Positions 1 to 7,136 of a DNA stretch of 30,908 bases are shown here, piece after piece. A model generated the notes under the pieces. It saw only the letters and a program-made list of their open reading frames with translations, searched no databases and was not told where the DNA came from. A program made the translations under genes and the position numbers. The first letter of the stretch is position 1. Each line of letters starts with the position of its first letter. Source of the stretch: Alphaproteobacteria bacterium (GTDB taxonomy: Bacteria > Pseudomonadota > Alphaproteobacteria > SHVP01); contig SHVP01000019.1 of assembly GCA_009694165.1 (NCBI GenBank), positions 1 to 30,908 on the forward strand. Direction: 5' to 3'.

Positions 1-1
1 C

Positions 2-628
2 CTGATGGGCTCGACGCTCGTCGCCTTCGTCAGGGGCGAGTATCCGTCGCTCGCTCCCAAGCGCATTCTCGACGAGGGATGCACCCTCGGTCACCCGACG
101 GTGCCGCTGGTCCGTTACTTCCCCAGGGCCGAGGTGCATACCATCGGCGTCGGCGCTCCGATCCTGCGCTATGCCCATGCCCGGGCCGAATCGATGGGGG
201 TCGCCATACACTTTTCGTTGCAGAGCGCCGAGCGGACCGACTTTCCCGACAATCACTTCGACCTCGTCGTGTCGCACATTATGCTGCACGAGACCTCGGC
301 CAAGGCCGTGCCCACCATCATGCGCGAGTGCCATCGCATCCTGCGCCCAGGCGGCGTGATGGCGCATATGGACGTGCCGGTGCGTTACCGCGATCTGCCG
401 ATCTACGACCAGGTGATCCGCAGCTGGCAGACCTATTACAACGACCAGCCGTTCTGGGATGCCGTGTGCTCGATGGATCTCGAAGCGGCGGCGCGTCAGG
501 GTGGCTTCAAGAAGATCAAGGCAGGTTACCTGCGCGCCTCCTCCGACCCGATCAAGGAGCCGCGGACCCTGTCGCCGACGGGCGACCAGGGACCGGCCTG
601 GCGCTATATCGTCAGCGCGGTGAAATAA
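2..628 (+). CDS. SAM-dependent methyltransferase, class I, 5'-partial
   Basis: Probable S-adenosylmethionine-dependent methyltransferase; the substrate is unknown. The reading frame is open to the left edge, and the first ATG (position 5) has no visible ribosome-binding site, so the true start probably lies outside the window. The visible part is about 207 residues. Residues 20-36 (RILDEGCTLGHPTVPLV) occupy the place of motif I, but the usual DxGCGxG is altered to DEGCTLG. An acidic region (AERTDFPDNHFDLVVSHIMLHE, in two halves around residues 75-96) matches the post-motif DxxFD segment. HRILRPGG near residues 110-116 is the conserved loop seen in Methyltransf_11/25 families. The gene stands alone, with a 130-base gap to the DUF1993 gene. 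The fold is fairly certain; the reaction is not. Confidence 0.8.
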   Translation: MMGSTLVAFVRGEYPSLAPKRILDEGCTLGHPTVPLVRYFPRAEVHTIGVGAPILRYAHARAESMGVAIHFSLQSAERTDFPDNHFDLVVSHIMLHETSAKAVPTIMRECHRILRPGGVMAHMDVPVRYRDLPIYDQVIRSWQTYYNDQPFWDAVCSMDLEAAARQGGFKKIKAGYLRASSDPIKEPRTLSPTGDQGPAWRYIVSAVK

Positions 629-759
629 GCGGGCGGCTTTCGCTGCATTGTCGGTTTCCTGCCCCCGAAGGGCGGTGCCGGCGCGTGACGGACTTTCTTT
701 TCCCCGCCTTGACCGGATACTCTCGGCGCCCCTTTTCACGACAACCCAGGAGAGCCACC

Positions 760-1275
760 ATGCCCTTATCCATGTTCCAATCGTCGGCGCCGATTTTCGT
801 CCAGCACCTGCTGGCCCTGTCGGCCATCCTCGACAAGGCCCAGGCCTTTGCCGACGCCAAAAAGGTCGAGGCCAACGTCCTGCTCGACCAACGCCTCTAT
901 CCCGACATGTTCCCGCTGGTGCGCCAAGTCCGCTCGACCTGCGATCACGCCATGCGCGCTTGCGGCTTGCTGGCTGGCAAGGAGCTACCCACTTTCAGCA
1001 ACGATGAAGCGACCATCGCCCAACTCAAGGACCGCATCGCCAAGGTCATCGACTTCATCAAGGGCATCAAAGCTTCCCAGGTCGACGGCACCGAGAGCAA
1101 GGAGGTCACTGTCAAGTTCCCCACCGGCGAGCGCAAATTCGTCGGCCAGCCGTTCCTGCTCGGCTTCTGCCTGCCCAACTTCTACTTTCACCTGACGATC
1201 GCGTACGGAATTCTGCGCAGTATCGGCGTCGAGGTCGGCAAGCGTGACTTCATGGGCACGCTGGTAACGCTGTAG
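760..1275 (+). CDS. DUF1993 family protein
   Basis: A 171-residue soluble protein that matches the DUF1993 family in length and in its hallmark C-terminal segment PNFYFHLTIAYGILRSIGV followed by GKRDFMG. The family has no established biochemical role; it is helical and resembles DinB-like four-helix bundles. ATG 760 is chosen because GGAGAG lies just upstream (750-755) and the family begins with a short MxLSMFxxSxPxFxxxLxxLSxIL stretch, which this start gives exactly. The same frame stays open upstream, but that part overlaps the methyltransferase and has no family match. It appears monocistronic and is followed by a strong hairpin region. Confidence 0.88.
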   Translation: MPLSMFQSSAPIFVQHLLALSAILDKAQAFADAKKVEANVLLDQRLYPDMFPLVRQVRSTCDHAMRACGLLAGKELPTFSNDEATIAQLKDRIAKVIDFIKGIKASQVDGTESKEVTVKFPTGERKFVGQPFLLGFCLPNFYFHLTIAYGILRSIGVEVGKRDFMGTLVTL

Positions 1276-1304
1276 CCGCACGGCGCTAGCCGGTAGGTTG
1301 CATC

Positions 1305-1336
1305 GGATGACCGGACCCGTCTGGGTTAGGTCATCC
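1305..1336. other. Perfect hairpin downstream of the DUF1993 gene
   Basis: GGATGACC (1305-1312) and GGTCATCC (1329-1336) are exact reverse complements, and ACCC/GGGT pair inside them around a GTCT loop. It begins 30 bases after the DUF1993 stop codon. There is no T-run, so it is not a classic intrinsic terminator, although it could end or stabilise the transcript. Its right arm overlaps the left arm of the next inverted repeat. Confidence 0.6.
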
Positions 1337-1406
1337 CGCCGGCTCCCAGAGACAGGCAGATGTTGTGCGACGCGATAGGGGAATCGCTTGGGTGGCCGGC
1401 GGGATG
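1332..1406. repeat. 12-bp inverted repeat spanning 75 bp
   Basis: CATCCCGCCGGC (1332-1343) and GCCGGCGGGATG (1395-1406) are perfect reverse complements separated by 51 bases. CCCA (1345-1348) and TGGG (1389-1392) extend the pairing after one- and two-base bulges. The element shares 1332-1336 with the upstream hairpin, so both cannot form at once on one RNA. It sits between the DUF1993 gene and the LysR remnant. No transposase or target duplication is visible. Confidence 0.6.
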
Positions 1407-1425
1407 TTCGGGAAAGAGTTAGGCG

Positions 1426-1883
1426 ATGAATGCTCCTGGTACGGGGTTTTCGCCGAGGGCGTTCAACGTCTTCGGTGCGCCGGAGACCATCGGTGATCTT
1501 TACCGACATCGCCTAATCGATCACACCGCGCTGCACCTCAATCCAGGCTGGGCGCCGTGGACCGATTTGGTACAGCGCTATAACGCCGTCGTCTACCGCT
1601 CGAATTCATTGGCTTCTGTGGTGTCGGCAATGCGCATGGGCTCGGCCTGTTGCCCCTTTATGTCGAGGAGCTCGACTCCGAGTTTGTCCGCTTGCCGGTC
1701 GAAACCAACTGTTCGGCCGACATCTGGCTGGTGTCCCATAAGGAAACCAATCGCGCCGCGCGGATTCGGGCCGTCATCGGTCTGTTGATTTCCACCTTCG
1801 AGCAGGATCGCTCGCGCTGGTTTTCTAAGCGCGCCCGGCCAGTGCGCCCGGCCTTCCCGGCCGACACCCGTCAATCGGTCTAG
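1426..1883 (+). pseudogene. LysR-family regulator remnant (effector domain only, frameshifted)
   Basis: Two overlapping frames together read as the C-terminal half of a LysR-type substrate-binding domain. The first frame gives WAPWTDLVQRYNAVVYRSNS and then LASVVSAMRMG. From about position 1633 a second frame gives GLGLLPLYVEELDSEFVRLP and then ADIWLVSHKETNRAARIRAV. GLGLLPLY and the DIWLVSHKExxRxxRIRAV block are typical of the end of LysR effector domains. The join needs about one missing base near 1630-1640. No helix-turn-helix domain is encoded upstream; the 150 bases before it hold only the inverted repeats. It is therefore a truncated, inactive relic. The left boundary is approximate. Confidence 0.75.
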
Positions 1884-2046
1884 TTCGCGGCGCCTGCGCG
1901 CCCACGGAAAACGCTGCCGGCGGGCCGTTGCGAACGATTGGCTGCGACGCCGATCTCTGTTCCGGGCACTAGCGACCCGTTTCGTCGACGATGGGTTTGC
2001 TGCGTTAGAATGGTGCAACTCGACCTCGACCAATAGGGAACGCACC

Positions 2047-2517
2047 ATGCCAGTCAAACTACCCGCCCTCGATCCGGCGACGGTGCCGGCGCAATCGGGC
2101 TCGATCTATCCGCCGCCGCTGCGCGACAAGGTGGGAACGCGCGTTCGCCGGCGCCTCGGCGACGCAGTCGGGCTCACCAAGTTTGGTGTCAACCTGACCC
2201 GCCTGGCGCCCGGCGCATGGTCGGCGCTGCGTCACTGGCACACCCAGCAGGACGAATTCATCTATGTCCTCGCCGGCGAAGTGACGCTGGTCACCGACGG
2301 CGGCCGCCAGATCCTCGGACCGGGCGCCGCCGCCGGCTTCCCGGGCGGTAAGCCGGACGGCCACCACTTGATCAACACTGGAACGGGCGAGGCGGTCTAT
2401 CTCGAAATCGGGGACCGGCCGCCGGCCGAGGATGTCGCCTATCCGGACGAAGACCTGAAGGTATCGGTACAGGGCGCCGCGCGCGTCATCACCCATTGCG
2501 ACGGCCGGCCCTATTAG
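2047..2517 (+). CDS. Cupin domain protein
   Basis: A 156-residue single-domain cupin. Cupin motif 1 is at about residues 56-78 (RHWHTQQDEFIYVLAGE), with His63, His65 and Glu70 as the expected metal ligands. Motif 2 is at 97-110 (GFPGGKPDGHHLIN), supplying the last His and the conserved Asn. The closest family behaviour is that of small metal-binding cupins of unknown substrate. The start is ATG 2047, preceded by AGGGAA at a suitable distance. The exported dioxygenase-like gene follows 57 bases downstream on the same strand, so the two may be co-transcribed. The function cannot be narrowed from the sequence. Confidence 0.85.
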   Translation: MPVKLPALDPATVPAQSGSIYPPPLRDKVGTRVRRRLGDAVGLTKFGVNLTRLAPGAWSALRHWHTQQDEFIYVLAGEVTLVTDGGRQILGPGAAAGFPGGKPDGHHLINTGTGEAVYLEIGDRPPAEDVAYPDEDLKVSVQGAARVITHCDGRPY

Positions 2518-2574
2518 GCCGGCTTGGCCGACGGGTCGTGGTTCCGTCGGCCGTGGGGAGGAAAAGGAGTTCCC

Positions 2575-3180
2575 GTGTCTGCACAGCTCTTGCGTCACGC
2601 CCTCGTCGGCCTGGTCTTGTCGATCCCGCCATGGCTTGCCGCCGGTCCATCGCGCGCGCAGGTGCGCCTGGCGCGCACGCCCGAACAGACAGCCGGTCCG
2701 TTCTACCCGGCGGCCAAACCGGCCGAGCGCGATGCCGATCTGGTTCATTTCGCGGGTGGCACTGCCAGGGGCGACCGGTTGCGGCTGGCCGGTCGCGTGC
2801 TCGATCGCGACGGCCGTCCGCTTACTGGCGCGACGGTCGAGATCTGGCAGGCCGATCACCAAGGAATCTACCGTCATCCCAATAAACCGCGTCGCCAGGC
2901 GGTCGATGCCGCTTTCCAGGGTTGGGGCGGGGTAGTGACTGACGCCGGTGGTCGTTACGAGTTCCAGACTATCGTGCCGGTGCCCTATACCCGGCGGGCG
3001 CCGCATATCCACGCGCGCATCCTTGCGTCGGATCGGCGCGAGCTGATCACTCAGCTCTATCTCAAGGGCCACCCCGACAACGCGCGCGATTCTGGCGGCG
3101 CGCGGGGCCGCGATCAACTGCTCATCGATCCTGTGGCCGCCGGGCCCGAACGGCGCGCGATCTTCGATTTCGTGCTGTAG
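2575..3180 (+). CDS. Exported intradiol ring-cleavage dioxygenase-like protein
   Basis: A 201-residue protein of the protocatechuate 3,4-/catechol 1,2-dioxygenase fold, which cleaves catechols between the hydroxyls using non-haem Fe(III). The family signature TPEQTAGPFYP is at residues 35-45. All four iron ligands can be placed: Tyr99 (GIYRHPN), Tyr138 (VPYTRR), and His144 and His146 (PHIHARI). GTG 2575 is chosen over an upstream in-frame ATG (2524) because AAGGAG sits five bases before it and it gives a clean N-terminal signal peptide (LLRHALVGLVLSIPPWLAAG, cleavage near the ARA/SRAQ region). An exported member is unusual beside the cytoplasmic catabolic enzymes, although secreted single-subunit relatives exist. 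The real substrate is unknown. It converges on the DUF4864 gene with a gap of three bases. Confidence 0.82.
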   Translation: MSAQLLRHALVGLVLSIPPWLAAGPSRAQVRLARTPEQTAGPFYPAAKPAERDADLVHFAGGTARGDRLRLAGRVLDRDGRPLTGATVEIWQADHQGIYRHPNKPRRQAVDAAFQGWGGVVTDAGGRYEFQTIVPVPYTRRAPHIHARILASDRRELITQLYLKGHPDNARDSGGARGRDQLLIDPVAAGPERRAIFDFVL

Positions 3181-3183
3181 CGA

Positions 3184-3624
3184 TCAGGTCGCCCGCTTGG
3201 GCGAATCGGCACGGAACAGGCCGTTGATGCGCCAGCTGCCGTCCTGCTGGCGTTCCATATTGTAGAGCAGCAGCAGCGTCGTCAGGTCGCCGCCAACGAA
3301 GAACACTTCTTGCAGGATCAGGCCCTGCACCTCGAGGGTGCGGCGGTACTCGACGCTACGCGGACGGATGATCGCTGCATAGCCCTCGCGCACCATGCGG
3401 AGAAAGGTGCCGGCGTCGCCGAATTGTTTTTGAATCGCCGGCGAGGCCAACGCATAGGCGCCGGAGCCGTCGTCACGCCGGAAGGCCTCGACCTGCGCCG
3501 CGATGACGTTCTGAATGACCGCCTTGTCGCCGGTCGGTCCTTGCCACAGGGGCTCCGCCGCCGCCACCGACGTCCCCAGCAGGACAGCGACAAGGAACGC
3601 AAGCAGGCGGGAGAGGAAACGCAT
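3184..3624 (-). CDS. DUF4864 domain protein, exported
   Basis: A 146-residue protein with an N-terminal signal peptide (MRFLSRLLAFLVAVLLGTS then VAAAE, cleavage after about residue 23). The mature part fits the DUF4864 family, a small NTF2-like fold: VIQNVIAAQVEAFRRDDGSG, AYALASPAIQKQFGDAGTF, RMVREGYAAIIRPRSVEYR, and a C-terminal DGSWRINGLF strand. No catalytic function is assigned to the family. ATG 3624 has GAGGG just upstream on the minus strand; the longer open frame beyond it lacks family similarity and overlaps the AlgH remnant. It appears to be a single-gene unit. Confidence 0.8.
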   Translation of the reverse strand: MRFLSRLLAFLVAVLLGTSVAAAEPLWQGPTGDKAVIQNVIAAQVEAFRRDDGSGAYALASPAIQKQFGDAGTFLRMVREGYAAIIRPRSVEYRRTLEVQGLILQEVFFVGGDLTTLLLLYNMERQQDGSWRINGLFRADSPKRAT

Positions 3625-3787
3625 GACCCTCAGTTTACCCGCAGCCGGCGACGCCACCAAACCCGGCGCCTCCGCAGATCGTTCGCCCATCCCGTTGCGA
3701 CCGACGGGCGCCCGATCTGATGGGCAGAATGCGCGCCTCTCCCCGAGCCCGGTCAATTGGGGAAGAGCGGCGACTAAGGAAGCAATC

Positions 3788-4046
3788 ATGCGCACTACCG
3801 CCGCCATCTGCGGTGACCAGGGCCAGCCGCTGGCGCCGGCGGTCCTGATGGCGCTGGCTGAAGGGCAGGGGACCGGCCTTCTTCGTGCTTTCCCTCGGCT
3901 ATGCTGGCTGGGCACTGGGATCGCTCGAAGGTGAACTTGAGGCGGGCGCCTGGGCGGTCATTTCTGCCACACACGAGGTCGTGTTCGGTGACGATGACGC
4001 AGGAAAGTGGCAACGCGCGTATGATCAGCGGCGGCTCGACCTTTGA
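3788..4046 (+). pseudogene. AlgH/YqgE (UPF0301) remnant, 5'-truncated and frameshifted
   Basis: The 452 bases between the DUF4864 start and the QEGLA gene hold no intact gene, but 3788-4046 reads as the last third of an AlgH/YqgE protein. Frame 2 gives PAVLMALAEGQG, and frame 3 from about 3879 gives FFVLSLGYAGWALGSLEGEL, then EAGAWAVISATHEVVFGDDD and AGKWQRAY, ending at TGA 4044-4046. GYAGWxxGxLEGEL and VFGxDxxxKWxRA are the diagnostic blocks of UPF0301. The two parts need about one extra base removed near 3871-3878. The conserved N-terminal half is absent upstream (3625-3787 shows nothing coding). Third-position GC remains high, suggesting recent decay. Confidence 0.75.
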
Positions 4047-4076
4047 TCGGGTGCGAACCGGGCAAGAAGGGTGACG

Positions 4077-5378
4077 ATGACGGCAGTTAAGCGCTCTTGG
4101 CTTTCGTACAAGGAACAGCTGCGCGACCTGTCGGACCGGCTGGTCCGGGCGCAGAAGCCGATTCGCATCCTCGATGCGATCAACTGGGACGAGGCCGTCC
4201 AGAAATCGGTGATCGAAAGCAAGTTCAAGAAGATGCCGAAAATCGGCCCTGAGTACTATGCCGAGAAAAAGCCGCTGTCGTTCAATGCCGCCGACAAGAT
4301 CGAGGAGATCGAGAGCATCAAGCGCGACCTCCATCACACGATCGGCGAGAGCGACGATCTCGGGGCCATTCTCTTTCGCAATTGCAACGAGTATCAGGGC
4401 GTCATCCGCATGCTCGAAGCACGCGGCACGCCAGAATTTCACCGCTGGTCGAAGGAGCTGTACGGCAGCCCCAAGGACAATTTTCTCGACCAGACGACCG
4501 TACGGGAACTGGGCCAGACCCTGTATGGCATCCTCGGCAATATCGACGATCGCGAACTGGGCGTAAAATACGAAAAGGACCTCAGCGCCGACGACGTGGT
4601 CAACCAGCTCAATAGTCGGTTCGAGGCCTACTTTCACGATCACCAGGTCCACGTCGTCCTCAGCGACGGTATCGTCGCCGACGCTGCTGCCGGTTCGGAC
4701 TACGTCAAGATCCGGCGCGGTGGCCGCTTCTCGGTGCGCGATCGCGACATCCTCGAGGTGCATGAGGGCTGGGTGCATGTCGGCACCACGCTCAGCGGAT
4801 CGCACCAGCGCGTCGCTACCTGGCTCGGCAAGGGACCGCCGTCGTGCACGATCATCCAGGAGGGCCTGGCCGTGCTGATGGAGGTGGTCACCTTCAACAT
4901 GACGCCGCACCGGGCGCGCAAGGTGAACAACCGCATTCTCGCCTGCGACAAAGCAGAAGACGGCGCCGACTTCTTGCAGGTATGCGAGTTCTACCGCACC
5001 GAAGGCTACAACGAGGCCGAGTGCTACCAGCACGCGCGGCGAATTTTCCGCGGCGGCGTTCTGAAGGGCGAATATCCGTTTACCAAGGACGTCGTCTACG
5101 CCAAGGGCTTCGTGCTGGTTTACAATTTTCTGCGTACCGCCATTCGCTTCGGCCGCCCCGACCTCATCCCGTTCCTGTTCGTCGGCAAAGTGACGCTGGA
5201 AGACGTTCCGGTCCTCCATCGCAAGTCACGGGCGCAGATCATCGACGCGCCGCTCTACCTGCCGCCGCAGTTCCGCGACCTCAACGGGCTCGCCTGCTGG
5301 ATGGCGTACTCGAACTTCCTGAACCGTATCGATCTCGGCAAGGTGCAGGGCTACTACGAAAAGATTCTGGCGCGGTAG
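4077..5378 (+). CDS. QEGLA-motif (DUF1704 / MATCAP-like) putative metallopeptidase
   Basis: A 433-residue member of the family annotated as 'flavohemoglobin expression-modulating QEGLA motif protein' (DUF1704). The eukaryotic members are the MATCAP tyrosine carboxypeptidases. HEGWVH at residues 229-234 is an HExxxH zinc motif and QEGLA at 261-265 supplies the expected third ligand Glu. This combination is what makes the family a plausible zinc carboxypeptidase. The N-terminal ~200 residues are helical and family-typical. ATG 4077 is preferred to GTG 4071 because AGAAGG at 4065-4070 is then at a normal distance. A glutathione S-transferase gene follows nine bases downstream, so both are probably co-expressed. 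The bacterial substrate is not known; the flavohemoglobin name should not be taken literally. Confidence 0.88.
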   Translation: MTAVKRSWLSYKEQLRDLSDRLVRAQKPIRILDAINWDEAVQKSVIESKFKKMPKIGPEYYAEKKPLSFNAADKIEEIESIKRDLHHTIGESDDLGAILFRNCNEYQGVIRMLEARGTPEFHRWSKELYGSPKDNFLDQTTVRELGQTLYGILGNIDDRELGVKYEKDLSADDVVNQLNSRFEAYFHDHQVHVVLSDGIVADAAAGSDYVKIRRGGRFSVRDRDILEVHEGWVHVGTTLSGSHQRVATWLGKGPPSCTIIQEGLAVLMEVVTFNMTPHRARKVNNRILACDKAEDGADFLQVCEFYRTEGYNEAECYQHARRIFRGGVLKGEYPFTKDVVYAKGFVLVYNFLRTAIRFGRPDLIPFLFVGKVTLEDVPVLHRKSRAQIIDAPLYLPPQFRDLNGLACWMAYSNFLNRIDLGKVQGYYEKILAR

Positions 5379-5387
5379 GAGGGAAGC

Positions 5388-6017
5388 GTGGCCGATCTCC
5401 AGATCTACGGTGTCGCCTATTCGCGCTCGCTCAACACCATCTGGGCGGCACTCGAACTCGGCCTCGATTTCGAGCGGGTGCCGATCGGCTGGCACGACAG
5501 TTCGCTTTACGGCGATGAGTTCCGCCGCATCAATCCGAACGCGCGCGTACCGGCGATCAAGGATGGCGACTTTGTCCTGTGGGAATCGGCGGCGATCAAC
5601 CTCTATCTGGCGCGTAAGGCAGGTGGGCCGCTGGCGCCGCGCGACGTGCGCGAGGAAGGGCTCGCGATGCAATGGTCGTTCTGGGCCATGCTGCACCTGG
5701 AGCGGCCGCTCGGCCAATGGGCCGTGCACACCTTCATGAACGACCCGCCCGACGGCAAACCCGACCTTGCCGCCAAGGGTTGGGACGAAGCCCAGCCCCA
5801 GCTCAAGGTGATGGAGGGGCAGCTGGCCAAGGGTCCCTACCTGCTGGGCCAACGGCTCACGATTGCCGACCTCAACGTCGCCTGCACGATGTTTCGCCGG
5901 CAGCGTCCGGATTTCTCGGCCTTTCCAAAGATCAAGGCGTGGGACGCCGCGGTCTTCGATCTCCCCGCCGCCAAACGGGCCTGGACCATCCGCATGCAAG
6001 ACGCGGAGCAGTATTAG
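5388..6017 (+). CDS. Glutathione S-transferase family protein
   Basis: A 209-residue two-domain GST. The thioredoxin-like N-terminal domain covers about residues 1-78, with the cis-Pro segment RVPAIKDG and the glutathione-binding WESAAI (Glu-Ser). The all-helical C-terminal domain includes YLLGQRLTIADLNVACTMF, the N-capping/hydrophobic staple region that marks GSTs. The probable active-site hydroxyl lies in YSRSLN near residue 10. The start is GTG 5388, preceded by AGGAGGGA. It lies immediately behind the QEGLA gene and is probably translated from the same message. It may detoxify or glutathionylate a product related to that peptidase, but this is inference. Confidence 0.88.
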   Translation: MADLQIYGVAYSRSLNTIWAALELGLDFERVPIGWHDSSLYGDEFRRINPNARVPAIKDGDFVLWESAAINLYLARKAGGPLAPRDVREEGLAMQWSFWAMLHLERPLGQWAVHTFMNDPPDGKPDLAAKGWDEAQPQLKVMEGQLAKGPYLLGQRLTIADLNVACTMFRRQRPDFSAFPKIKAWDAAVFDLPAAKRAWTIRMQDAEQY

Positions 6018-6085
6018 GCGGAGCGCACGCCAATCGCCCTTCATGGGCGGGACCGGCGCCGAAGGGCGCGGTAAGGCGATTCGCG

Positions 6086-6997
6086 ATGGACATGAAAGAG
6101 CAAACTCAATCGAGGTTCGCCGAACTCCAGGCGCTCTGCGCTTCGTTGCCGCCGTTCCGCCAGGTGCCGGCGACCGCGTGGCGGGTGACCCAGCTACCCG
6201 GCCTCACCAATCGGAGTTTTCGCCTGCAGGCGCCGGATTACGGGCACGACATCGTGCTGCGGCTGGCCGGGCCGGGGACGGCGGCGTTCATCGCCCGTGA
6301 CGCCGAGTTGCACCATGCCAGCCTTGCCGCCGCCGCCGGCCTGGCGCCCGCCGTCCTCTACGGCGACGCCACCAGCGGGACGCTGGTGACCGGGTTCGTG
6401 GCCGATGCCAGGCCGCTCACCAGCGCCGACTTTGCCGACCCAACGATCCTTGAAGCGATCGCCCGGCACCTCCGCCGTGTGCACGATCTGGCGGATCGCT
6501 TTCGCGGCGGGCTCGATCCGTTTGTCGCGCTCGATCGCTATGCCGCGGCGGCGGGCAACGCCCGAATCGCGGCTTGGCGCCGGGCGGTCGAAGCGATCCG
6601 GCGGGACCTCACCCATCTGCGCGAGCCCGCCGTGGCCGCCCATGTTGATCCGGTTCCCGCCAATTGGCTGTGGTCGGAACGCCGCGGCATCACGTTGATC
6701 GACTGGGAGTTTTCGGCGCTCGCCGATCCAGTGTGGGACCTGGCGACGCTGGCCGTCGAGGGCGCCCTCGACGAGGCCGCCGAAACACACCTGCTGGCCG
6801 CCTACGGCCACAGTGATTTCCGGCAGCGGCAACGGAAGCTCAGATTGATGAAGCCGATCGTCAGCCTGCTTGCGATCGCTTGGGCGCAGGCGGCACTGCC
6901 GCCAGGCCCCGGGCGCCACATCCTGATTGCCCGCCACCGCGCGACTCTTGCCCGCCACTGGCCCGACCACCTGCGGGCGCCGCCGGATGCCCCTTAG
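6086..6997 (+). CDS. Choline/aminoglycoside-kinase-family phosphotransferase, probable thiamine kinase
   Basis: A 303-residue kinase of the APH/choline kinase superfamily. LPGLTNRSFRLQ (about residues 37-48) is the nucleotide-binding entry typical of choline kinase-like proteins. HVDPVPANW carries the catalytic Asp and Asn of the HxDxxxxN loop. LIDWEFSALADPVWDLA is the metal-binding Brenner-type DxD segment. It ends about 40 bases before a TPP riboswitch that leads the thiamine transporter operon, on the same strand. That makes thiamine (ThiK-like salvage to thiamine phosphate) the best guess for its substrate. Choline or another small alcohol cannot be excluded from sequence alone. ATG 6086 is chosen with TAAGG upstream; ATG 6092 is an alternative. 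Confidence 0.8.
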   Translation: MDMKEQTQSRFAELQALCASLPPFRQVPATAWRVTQLPGLTNRSFRLQAPDYGHDIVLRLAGPGTAAFIARDAELHHASLAAAAGLAPAVLYGDATSGTLVTGFVADARPLTSADFADPTILEAIARHLRRVHDLADRFRGGLDPFVALDRYAAAAGNARIAAWRRAVEAIRRDLTHLREPAVAAHVDPVPANWLWSERRGITLIDWEFSALADPVWDLATLAVEGALDEAAETHLLAAYGHSDFRQRQRKLRLMKPIVSLLAIAWAQAALPPGPGRHILIARHRATLARHWPDHLRAPPDAP

Positions 6998-7044
6998 CGC
7001 CCGTTGGCGCCGTCGTTTACTTGCCGGCGCAGACGGAGTAGCTT

Positions 7045-7136
7045 CCCGGCCGGTGCAGGGGTGCTCGTGAAGGGCTGAGAGAACGATTCGCTCGTTCAAC
7101 TCTTGATCTGATCTGGGTAATGCCGGCGGAGAGAGC
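7045..7136 (+). promoter_or_regulatory. TPP riboswitch (THI element)
   Basis: The conserved THI-box parts are in order: AGGGGTGC (7057-7064), GGCTGAGA (7073-7080), a variable hairpin GAACGA/TCGTTC (7081-7086 with 7092-7097), and the 3' core CTGATCTGGGTAATGCCGG (7108-7126). P2 closes as AGGGGU (7057-7062) with ACUCUU (7099-7104), using G-U pairs. CUGG/CCGG forms P5 around GUAAUG. The last bases, GGAGAGAGC (7128-7136), contain the ribosome-binding site of ykoF, whose ATG is at 7137. Ligand binding is therefore expected to block translation. Family knowledge: thiamine pyrophosphate binding represses thiamine uptake and synthesis genes. Confidence 0.92.

Noticed and set aside
79..759. Long open frame upstream of the DUF1993 start
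   Set aside because: Overlaps the methyltransferase in a wrong frame and is Arg/Pro-rich.
1395..1406. Insertion sequence ends
   Set aside because: The 12-bp inverted repeat encloses only 51 bases with no transposase, and no target duplication is seen.
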